Shown one piece after another: positions 1-7,200 of a DNA stretch of 8,433 nucleotides. The translations under genes and the position numbers were made by a program. How positions within the stretch are numbered: the first letter of the stretch is position 1; each line of letters starts with the position of its first letter. The DNA lies in the NCBI GenBank assembly GCA_946886255.1, contig CAMPIG010000197.1, forward strand, positions 1-8,433, written 5' to 3'. The notes beneath the pieces are model-generated. The model was not told where the DNA came from. It saw only the letters and a program-made list of their open reading frames with translations, and did no database searches. Origin of the DNA: an uncultured Cellvibrio sp. (GTDB lineage Bacteria > Pseudomonadota > Gammaproteobacteria > Pseudomonadales > Cellvibrionaceae).

Positions 1-138
1 AATGCGTCGGTGTTGTCGGTCGGGCTATCGGTAGGGTTCAGTTCGCAGTCATCCTTCTACACCGCCTTTCGTGAAGTCACCGGACTGACCCCGGGGCAAT
101 ACCGCAAACAACACGGTATCCTCACTCGTATGGACTAA
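1..138 (+). CDS. AraC-family transcriptional regulator, C-terminal end (5' partial)
   Basis: The reading frame is open from the first base and ends at TAA 136-138, giving the last 45 residues. They contain the second helix-turn-helix of an AraC/XylS DNA-binding domain: the GFSSQSSFYTAFRE recognition-helix region followed by the family signature TGLTPGQYRK. Proteins of this family bind DNA as activators or repressors, usually through a C-terminal pair of HTH motifs. The ligand-sensing N-terminal part lies outside the window, so the inducer is unknown. It is encoded on the same strand as the methyltransferase operon 171 bases downstream. Control of that operon is plausible but only inferred from adjacency. 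An Ada-type protein with an AraC-like domain cannot be excluded from so short a tail. Confidence 0.85.
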   Translation, partial: NASVLSVGLSVGFSSQSSFYTAFREVTGLTPGQYRKQHGILTRMD

Positions 139-309
139 CCTGCTGCGTTTCTGAACTGCAAAATGATCATATTGGAACGCGCTAACCTCTTGTTTTCAAA
201 AAGCATTTAAAAACCACATCGCAAAGAATCACCAAACATATCGATTTGGAGGTTGCTAAACCTTCGCTTGGCCAAGCTGGTGGCAGATTCACTCAAAAAG
301 GAAGTCACC
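139..309. other. Intergenic region upstream of the methyltransferase operon
   Basis: The gap is 171 bases, AT-rich in the middle (about 190-240), and presumably carries the operon promoter. The best sigma70-like pair I can find is TTGGAA at 172-177 with TTCAAA at 195-200 and a 17-base spacer, which is a poor match. An 8-base palindrome, ATGATCAT, sits at 163-170 and could be a half-site, but there is no second copy to support an operator. No RNA gene or convincing terminator is visible after the AraC stop codon. Confidence 0.3.
299..304 (+). promoter_or_regulatory. Ribosome binding site deciding the methyltransferase start
   Basis: AGGAAG lies 5 bases before ATG 310, a normal spacing. The longer in-frame alternative, TTG at 253, has GGAGG directly abutting it (248-252), which is too close for initiation. 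The ATG at 310 is therefore preferred. Confidence 0.6.
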
Positions 310-1275
310 ATGCCCGCCAACCTGATATTCAAAAACCTGTTAACCACTCATCCTCATTCAAGCGAACAGGCCAATCCCATACCTGAAAAAATCCCGCAAC
401 TTGAGCGCGTACAAGCCTATTACGCCGAAGCCAGTGAAGGGTATCGCGATTGGAGCAAAGGCTTGAACATGCACTTTGGTACCTATGAGTGGGGCACCAA
501 CCCATTCAATCTTGAGGCCATGCTGGAAAATACCAATCGCGCGGTACTGCAAAGCCTCAAACTGCGCGGCCAGCAAAATTATGTATTGGATATGGGGTGC
601 GGTTTGGGAGCCACCGCTCGTTTTGCCGCAGGGCAAACAGCCGTGGCCAGCGTCACTGGCATTACGATTGCCGAGAACCAGGTGAAGGAGGCGCGCGCGT
701 TAAGCTGTGGCGTACCCGGTGCGCATAAACTTGGCTTCCACCGTGCTAACTATCATTACACCCCTTTTGAGAGCACCGAGTTCGACGGCATCTATGCTAT
801 TGAAAGCGCGTGCCACAGCACCGAGCAAAACAAAACTTCACTGTTAAAGGAAGCTTTGCGATTGTTGAAACCTGGCGCCACCTTTGCACTGTGCGATGGG
901 TTTATGACTGCGCAACCGCACTCCGCCTTTACACGCCTGTGTTATCAAAAAACCTGTCATCACTGGGCGCTGGGCCACTTCCCCGATTTACAGCAAGTCA
1001 CCGCGCACATGGCCGAGTTGGGGTTTGTGAACATCAAGATCGTCGACCTCAGCTGGCGGGTGCTGCCCTCAGCGTTTTTTGTGCCGTGGATGATTATCAA
1101 ATACGGCGTTAAGCTGCTCTGCCGGGGTGATCGCAACCCGCAACACTGGCATCACCTGCTCGCGCCTTTGTGGGGATTAGGTTTGGCCATGAATCGCAAG
1201 GCATTTGGTTATTACCTCGTCACGGGTGATAAACCTGATGTCACAACCCTGTCTGCACAAGGAGCAAAACCATGA
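310..1275 (+). CDS. SAM-dependent methyltransferase, Erg6/sterol-methyltransferase-like class I fold
   Basis: A 321-residue class I methyltransferase from ATG 310. It should transfer a methyl group from S-adenosylmethionine to an unidentified substrate in the cytoplasm. SAM-binding motif I is VLDMGCGLG at residues 92-100. It is followed by GITIAENQV (117-125), the post-I pattern of the sterol/cyclopropane/tocopherol methyltransferase group. FDGIYAIESACHS (158-170) closely resembles the YAIEATCHAP motif of sterol C24-methyltransferases. An N-terminal YYAEASEGYRDWSKG region (37-51) also fits that group. There is no signal peptide, although a hydrophobic stretch near 258-271 could touch the membrane. 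The stop overlaps the next start (ATGA at 1272-1275), indicating translational coupling with the SRPBCC protein. Family level is secure. Sterol, terpenoid, quinone or fatty-acyl substrate cannot be chosen from sequence, and true sterol methylation should not be assumed. Confidence 0.9.
   Translation: MPANLIFKNLLTTHPHSSEQANPIPEKIPQLERVQAYYAEASEGYRDWSKGLNMHFGTYEWGTNPFNLEAMLENTNRAVLQSLKLRGQQNYVLDMGCGLGATARFAAGQTAVASVTGITIAENQVKEARALSCGVPGAHKLGFHRANYHYTPFESTEFDGIYAIESACHSTEQNKTSLLKEALRLLKPGATFALCDGFMTAQPHSAFTRLCYQKTCHHWALGHFPDLQQVTAHMAELGFVNIKIVDLSWRVLPSAFFVPWMIIKYGVKLLCRGDRNPQHWHHLLAPLWGLGLAMNRKAFGYYLVTGDKPDVTTLSAQGAKP
1259..1264 (+). promoter_or_regulatory. Ribosome binding site of the SRPBCC gene, inside the methyltransferase gene
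   Basis: AAGGAG lies 7 bases before ATG 1272 and is embedded in the last codons of the methyltransferase gene. It supports the overlapping start and tight co-translation of the pair. Confidence 0.7.
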
Positions 1276-2243
1276 CACTGCCACCAACAATTTCACGCAA
1301 GTGGTTATGGTTTTTCAGCGGTGCCGCCTACGGCTTGTTGTTGCGCCTCGTCGTTGTATGGCTGCCACTTAACATTGATGGGGCCATGTCCCTCGCATTT
1401 TTGGTAGCTACGCCCATCGCCGTCGGTGCCATTACGCTGTTTGGTTTACGTCATAGCGTATTTACCTTACGTCACATGATTCTTTATCCCTGGATTACTG
1501 TTACCTTGATGATGCTGGGTGCGGCCATCAGTTTGCTGGAAGGGTCCATTTGCATTGCATTAATGTCGCCGTTGTTTTTATTGCTATCCAGCATCGGTGG
1601 ATTATTGATGGGGTGCATCCTTAAATTCACCCAAAGACGGTCGCAACCCTTAGCCGCGTTTGCGTTGCTACCCTTTATCATCGCACTCGCTGAACCACAA
1701 TTACCTAAAGCGCCGCACATCATTCAGATTCAACGCGCGGTCACCGTTAATGCCCCGGCCGATGTTATCTGGCAACAAATCGTCAGTGCCAAACAGATTC
1801 ACCCCGATGAGCTGCCGATGAGCATGAGCCATTTAATCGGTGTACCTAAACCGGTTGAGGGCGTTAACCATATGGTGGACGACAAAGAAATACGTTATTC
1901 CGTGTGGGAAAAGGGTGTGAACTTTCAAGCAGAAGTGATTGAAAAAAATTATCCCCGTTTCATTCACTGGCGCTACCAATTTACAGAAAACTCCTTTCCT
2001 AAAGGATCAATGGACGATCACGTAGCCATTGGCGGTGAGTTTTTTAATTTGTTGGATACCACATTTACACTTACACCTATTAATGCTCACCAAACCACAT
2101 TAACGTTAACGGCGCATTATAAAATTCATTCTGCTATTAATTTTTACGCGATCCCTCTCTCTACTGTGTTAGGTCATGATTTTGTTGCCACGATTTTGGG
2201 GTTATACCAATTTCGCAGCGAGCGAGAAGCGCAACACCTTTGA
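1272..2243 (+). CDS. Multi-pass membrane protein with C-terminal SRPBCC (START-like) domain
   Basis: A 323-residue protein in two halves. Residues 1-140 are strongly hydrophobic, with about four or five predicted membrane segments (roughly 11-33, 38-60, 70-89, 92-118, 127-140); a basic KFTQRRSQ stretch (118-125) suggests a cytoplasmic loop. Residues 150-315 look like an SRPBCC/polyketide-cyclase fold. This half opens with the typical RAVTVNAPADVIWQQI strand and helix and ends with an amphipathic helix (GHDFVATILGLYQFRSERE). SRPBCC domains bind hydrophobic ligands in a deep cavity, so a membrane-anchored ligand carrier or cyclase is plausible. The gene overlaps the upstream methyltransferase by 4 bases, and the two probably act on the same hydrophobic molecule. 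The N-terminal half has no family I recognise. The later third looks more AT-rich than the methyltransferase gene. Confidence 0.85.
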   Translation: MTLPPTISRKWLWFFSGAAYGLLLRLVVVWLPLNIDGAMSLAFLVATPIAVGAITLFGLRHSVFTLRHMILYPWITVTLMMLGAAISLLEGSICIALMSPLFLLLSSIGGLLMGCILKFTQRRSQPLAAFALLPFIIALAEPQLPKAPHIIQIQRAVTVNAPADVIWQQIVSAKQIHPDELPMSMSHLIGVPKPVEGVNHMVDDKEIRYSVWEKGVNFQAEVIEKNYPRFIHWRYQFTENSFPKGSMDDHVAIGGEFFNLLDTTFTLTPINAHQTTLTLTAHYKIHSAINFYAIPLSTVLGHDFVATILGLYQFRSEREAQHL

Positions 2244-2258
2244 TTAGCTATGTTATTT

Positions 2259-2289
2259 AGCAGCACATAAAGGCTGCTCAATATTTTTT
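2259..2289 (+). terminator. Weak candidate rho-independent terminator between convergent genes
   Basis: AGCAGC (2259-2264) pairs with GCTGCT (2273-2278) around an 8-base loop, followed after 5 bases by six Ts (2284-2289). The stem is short and the T-run is displaced, so efficiency is doubtful. It sits 15 bases after the SRPBCC stop, the expected place. Read on the minus strand, the hairpin lacks a following T-run, so it would not terminate the opposite transcript well. Confidence 0.4.
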
Positions 2290-2818
2290 AAAAAGCTCCA
2301 TCGGTGGTTTGGCTATCAGAAGGGTTGAACTGGTTATTGTTTCCCGGCTCCCATACCAGTTGAGATGAAGCATTCGATTCATTGCGCTTGATACACTTCC
2401 ACTCAATGCTGGTGTTTGTTGGCAGGCTGATGCCACCAGTCCATGTCGGATAAGCCGCGGGCGATAATTTTATTGCATTTGCCGGACTCCAATTTCCCAA
2501 CTCGGGGATATTACCCACTGCATATACACTTTGCCCTATAACGGTGATTCCGTTGAAACAATTTATATTAACCGGCGCCAGCTTTTTTACGCTGTACTGA
2601 AAGCTCTGGTCATTAAACGTGACTTTGTAGCGGCCAGAACCCTGTATAAGATTAATAGCGATTGACTCTCCATAACCGGCAATACCATCAGCATTATCGT
2701 CACCGTAACCGATGCCAGAACTCGAACCGGGAATGTAATTCCCGGAAAGATCCCATTGGCCACCCAATTCAAATTTGAAATTGCCATTGCCGATACCGTC
2801 GTAGTAAAGATGGGTCTC
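2288..2818 (-). pseudogene. Decayed starch-enzyme tail: half accessory domain plus CBM20 starch-binding module
   Basis: An open frame of 176 codons running from just inside TGA 2819-2821 to TAA 2288-2290, with no ATG and no ribosome site; the only usable start is a bare TTG at 2767. Residues 1-80 (numbered from 2818) resemble the second half of a beta-sandwich domain common in bacterial amylases and pullulanases (NFKFELGGQWDLSGNY, GYGDDNADGIA, SGRYKVTFNDQSFQYSV). Its first half is missing. Residues 82-176 match CBM20: VYAVGNIPELGNWSPANAIKL, then IEWKCIKRN and LVWEPGNNNQFNP, with the sugar-binding tryptophans kept (W110, W140, W156). CBM20 binds raw starch and normally sits at the C-terminus of a glycoside hydrolase. 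No catalytic domain is in the window. It lies in the same frame as the DUF1552 gene just upstream, separated by TGA-GCC-TGA. I read it as a 5'-truncated remnant; a broken C-terminal extension of the DUF1552 protein is the alternative. Confidence 0.75.
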
Positions 2819-2824
2819 TCAGGC

Positions 2825-4210
2825 TCAAGTAATTACACCACCCGTCCAATAAGATTCTGGCAATCCAGTCGCTCCTATTAACCGGGCGATATCACCAAAC
2901 AACTGATGTGTACCTTGGGTTCGATGATCTACCTGGCCGGTACCGCAGTTAATGACACGGCCCATGGGTAGACTACCGCCGGCTCCGCCGGCCACGATAA
3001 TTGAACCTTGAGAATTATTGTGAGCGGAACTGTCCCCGGTCTCGGCGAACATCACTACCAGCGTGTCATCCAATATGCCGGCTTCATTAAGTTGGTTGAG
3101 CGTGTATGCCAGGAAGGCGCTATACCATCGCGTCTGTGCATGGGCGGGCGTGTTACCAAAATTATGCGATGGGCCATGTGTTGCGTGTTCACCAGAGGGT
3201 TCGCGTGGAGTCAGGTGCAAGTTCGGCATCCGCTCCTTTGCCAACATATTCAGTTGCCAGCATTCTTCGAACGCAAAATTCGTCCAGTTGCTATGTTCGT
3301 TTCCTGCGGCTAATTGCAAAGTGGCCACTCGATGCAGACCATTCGCAAACGCGGCGACGATATTGTCCACTTGCGCCTTGGCTAGCAGCGGAAATTCCCA
3401 TTTTTTTTCTATTGATAAACTGCCCGTAGCCGTATCTTCAATGGCGTTGAGATTAAAAGGAATATTTCCAACACCTACGCTGGCACGATCTTTAAGGCGC
3501 TGCAACGCGATCAAGTGTTGATTGATTTTTTCTTTACGTACCCCATCCAGGGCAGCGTTCGCTAAATCATCGAAGTCCGACAACACTGCATCGTAAACAC
3601 GTTTTTGATAATCAGAAATCGGTTCTGCCGTGACTTTTGCAGCCAATTTCTGCGCAACGTCCCGTGGATTGTTATTCGGTATTGAACGTGAACCCGACGA
3701 CTCATTAAACGGTTTGGAGATTACCGTGTGTCTGTCACTACCGTTACGAACCCCAAGACTCAAAACGTCTTGTTGTGCACCTGGGTTTAATTCGTTCAAG
3801 CGTTTGGCAATAAGGTGATCAATGCTCGCGCTACTGCTGTTGATATGGTAATTGCCGGTAAGTACACCTTGCTGCGCGTTGGTATGACCACCGCCATTAC
3901 CACCACCCCCAGCTTCGATATCGATAAAGATATTTTTTAACACAATAATTTTGCTGTGCCACGGCGCCAATGGTCCCAGGCAGAAACTCAACTCCTGCGT
4001 GGACGACCCTATGGCAGTGACGCCCTCGGCGGGATTCCAACTTAGCGGAGGAACACCATTGGGATGGTATAGAAACAACACTCGCTTGGCGCCACCGCTT
4101 TGAGCAAAAACATTCTGTCCCAAAAGGTGGCCCGCGAAAGGCAGCAGTGCGCCAGTCCTGGCCAGGTTCATGAGAAATTTACGACGAGAGTGATTCGTTA
4201 TCGAGTTCAT
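2825..4210 (-). CDS. DUF1552 family protein, Tat-exported
   Basis: A 461-residue protein. Its N-terminus is a Tat signal: SRRKFLM at residues 8-14, a hydrophobic stretch to about 30, and a likely cleavage after VFA (34-36). It should therefore be exported folded to the periplasm or beyond. The mature part matches DUF1552: RVLFLYHPNGVPP near 43-55, GGGHTNAQQGVLTG (106-119), HATHGPSHN (342-350, corresponding to the HxxSHH-like signature), and LVVMFAETGDSSAHNNS (384-400). DUF1552 and DUF1501 proteins resemble alkaline-phosphatase/sulfatase folds; no activity is established, and metal binding by the conserved His/Asp residues is a guess. The protein ends with YWTGGVIT, about where family members normally end. 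ATG 4210 is supported by a good ribosome site and by the signal peptide. It follows the multi-heme gene by 17 bases in the same operon, the usual DUF1592-DUF1552 pairing. Confidence 0.93.
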   Translation of the reverse strand: MNSITNHSRRKFLMNLARTGALLPFAGHLLGQNVFAQSGGAKRVLFLYHPNGVPPLSWNPAEGVTAIGSSTQELSFCLGPLAPWHSKIIVLKNIFIDIEAGGGGNGGGHTNAQQGVLTGNYHINSSSASIDHLIAKRLNELNPGAQQDVLSLGVRNGSDRHTVISKPFNESSGSRSIPNNNPRDVAQKLAAKVTAEPISDYQKRVYDAVLSDFDDLANAALDGVRKEKINQHLIALQRLKDRASVGVGNIPFNLNAIEDTATGSLSIEKKWEFPLLAKAQVDNIVAAFANGLHRVATLQLAAGNEHSNWTNFAFEECWQLNMLAKERMPNLHLTPREPSGEHATHGPSHNFGNTPAHAQTRWYSAFLAYTLNQLNEAGILDDTLVVMFAETGDSSAHNNSQGSIIVAGGAGGSLPMGRVINCGTGQVDHRTQGTHQLFGDIARLIGATGLPESYWTGGVIT

Positions 4211-4217
4211 TTGTTAT

Positions 4218-4222
4218 TCCTC
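4218..4222 (-). promoter_or_regulatory. Ribosome binding site of the DUF1552 gene
   Basis: On the minus strand GAGGA lies 7 bases before ATG 4210, within the 17-base gap after the upstream stop codon. There is no room for a separate promoter, supporting one transcript for both genes. Confidence 0.65.
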
Positions 4223-4227
4223 TCAAG

Positions 4228-7200
4228 TTAGCGGCGCATGATGAAGCTATCGTTCAATGTCAGGTCGATCAGCATGTCGCGCATACCGCCGCCGCCCCTT
4301 ACATCAGCGCTGTACGAGCGGATAATGGGCTCGTCACCTTCCACTTCATTGCGCCCTACGACATAGCGATAAAACTGCCGTGAATAGCAAGCTTCAGCCT
4401 GGCCACTTTCCGCGATCAGCTCAGCGAGTTCAGCTACCGTGCTGTAGGGAATTTCAGGGCTGTTAGGGTCCAGTGTGGTCTCCGGTGAGTTGAGGCTTTT
4501 CATCACGCCCGTTCCTATCACGTCTACCACAGTGCCGTTACCCAGCGTTTCCGTCGCCCTCAACAATGCGTCGCTCCCCAGGCGTTCAAAACCAAAACCT
4601 ACCCCATCAATATATTGATGGCACGCTTTACAACCGGGGTCGCTGGTATGGCGTGAGGTAGCATCGCGATTGGTATCCGAAGGCTCAAATTTCACATCAA
4701 AATTCGCCGCCGCCGGGGGTGGAAATTCCTGGCACATCAAGACTTCCCGGACAAACACACCGCGCTGTATAGGCGCTGGCCTGCTGCTGGCGCGGGAGGC
4801 AAGGAAGCTGCCGTGACCCAACACACCGGTTCCTGTGCGCAGATCCCCCGCCGCATGGAAAACTTTCTGCCAGGTATTAGCTGGCGGCACGGATGCCAAG
4901 CCGTAATACTGGGCCAGCTGTTGATCAGCGTAGGTGTAATTTGCGGTGAGAATAGTATTCACCGGCACGTTGTCCTTGATGCTCTCCATGACGAAACGAA
5001 TGGTTTCTTCCTTGAAACGCTCAACCAATGTCGAGTCACTGATCGCATTGAAGCCGTATTTATTGTTAATCAACCAGCCCTTGGCGAAGCGACGCAAGCC
5101 GCGTTCAGCCCTAGGATCAGCTAATAAACGTTCAACCTGAGCCTGAATAGTAAAATCGTTACCCGCTGCTGCGTCCAGAAGCAGCTCGTCTGGTGCTGTA
5201 ACCCAGAAGGTATAGGAAAGTAAGGTAGCGATTTCATAGTTGCTCAAGCGATACAACCCGGATTCAACATCCTGCACGCCCATCTCCGACCGGTACATGA
5301 ACTTGGGAGAGATCAACAGCGCTTGCAAGACACCACGACCGCCATCGGCGTCCTGATACAAATCGACGTAACGCGTCACTTCTACCGTGGTCAGCGGGCG
5401 ACGGAAGAGTTTCCTGCCCAGATTGGTAACCACGCAGGTCACATCGTCGCAGCCGCTGACCATACCCATAAATCCTGTGCTGGTGATAATCAGATCGGCA
5501 ATATCTTCCGCCACCATCTGATAGCCGAGGGTGCGGTCATCATTCAGCGTTAAGGAGGAAGCTGTGTCGTAATTTCGGACGGTTCCGTCCGCAGGAACAG
5601 GGGATAACACATCGGCAGCGAAATTCAGACCAAAAATGTCGCGCACAGTGTTGAGGTATTCCTCGCGCGTCAGCAAACGCAAGTTACGCGCATCCAGGCT
5701 CACGCCGGTTTCACAGGCTGAACCTTCACAGGACGGAGCGGCCCACGCATCTGCCATGATCATGCTGGCGATGTCATAGGCGCAGCCACCCGGCTGCATG
5801 CCGGAACACTGCGCGCTATTGTCCATCGGCATGTAGTCGTTGATGTACTGGGCCAACAGTTCTACCGTCCAGGCGCTGCTCTGGTGCAGGTCGTCCAGGG
5901 CTTTAGCCATACCGCCAGTGCCGTTGGTGCCGTGGCAGCTGGCGCACTGGCCGGTAAATTGAGCGCGGGCAGCGCCGTGGCTGTCGCCTTCGAACAGCGC
6001 CTGCAAGGCCACGCCATGTGCCGGCACCACCAGTTTCACCACCGGCTCTGCCGGATCACTAAAGACATAAGGTAAGCCGTCCCCGGTCCAGCCGCTGAAT
6101 GTCGTGCCGTAAGGTGCTTCGTCAGCGGTGACGGTCACTACCGTGCCAGCGGGGAAATCGCGGGCGTCATCCGGCGTACTGCCACCCATCACCGACAGTC
6201 GGTAGAGCGTGGAGTTGGCAGGGCCATCGGGATTCCAGGATGTCCACACCTTGGTGCCAGCGTTGAAGCTGGACGATTCGCTGCGGGTGTAGTCGTCGGT
6301 TTGGGTGCCATTGCCATTGTTGAACACAACGTTGATGGAACCATTGTTCAGGTACTCCGGCGCTACCGCAATCGTCCAGTAGCCATCGGCGTCCGGCCCG
6401 GTCATCGCCGTTCCCGGCCAAGGTACCACCTCCCGGTTCGCCCCGTTTACCACCGTCCACAGATAAGCCCGAACATTGGTCCAGTTGCCGGTATTTTCAA
6501 AGCGCAGATGTACACCGGGCGTGGCACCTTCAATGGTGAGCGTGCTGGTCAGGTCCTGATATCTAGCCTCTACCACAGCCGCGCCCGCTTCGAGCCTGGT
6601 TAACAGGCCGCCAGCGGAAACCGAGGCCACGTCGCTGCCACTGGCCATGCGCCAGGACACCTGACCAAATAGATTGGTACGGCTGCCGTCCTCACGCAGA
6701 CCGTAGGCCACCAGTTGCTGGCTGCTGGATAAAACAATCGTTTCCGGCGCGATGGCGATCCCCGTGATGGACGCCGCCGATGAGGAGGAGCTGGAGCTGG
6801 AGCTGGACGCGTTGCTCACGGTCAGGCCATCAATCCACTGGGCGAACTCCAGGTCTGCAACCGGGTTGGTGTAGAAGGAACCCTTGGGCATACGATTGCC
6901 ATCGGTGGTCTGGTAGATGTGGACCAGGCTGTTGCTGTGGTCGCCAGGGAACACCCGTTTGGTGGCACCGCTGCCACCTTCGTTGATCAAGCGCATCTGA
7001 GTCAGCGGTGTGTCATAACGCATGTCCATAAAGCTGCTCGCATGGCAGTGGGCGCAGTTGGTGTGCAGGTAGGCTTTAACGCGCGCCGTCTGGTCTGAGT
7101 CCGCCCCATCCAGCTCCGCAAAAGCCTCGTAGCTGGCGGCGTTGCTGATGCCGTCGGTAAAGAGTCCGATGCTGTTGAACAATTCCAGCTGGTTATCCGC

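Noticed and set aside
172..200. Sigma70 promoter TTGGAA-17-TTCAAA before the methyltransferase
   Set aside because: Both boxes match the consensus poorly, so it is only mentioned in the intergenic entry and not called as a promoter.
253..309. Longer methyltransferase starting at TTG 253 (19 extra residues)
   Set aside because: GGAGG touches the TTG with no spacing, and the extra residues resemble no part of the family; ATG 310 has a well-placed AGGAAG.
2288..2767. A complete 159-residue CBM20 protein starting at TTG 2767
   Set aside because: There is no ribosome site before the TTG, and the frame with the same domain homology continues upstream to 2818, so the TTG is an internal codon of a truncated domain.
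2819..2827. Programmed stop readthrough or selenocysteine joining DUF1552 to CBM20
   Set aside because: Two TGAs lie close together and no obvious selenocysteine-insertion hairpin was seen. DUF1552 also already ends at its usual place, and the next domain begins midway. Decay is simpler.
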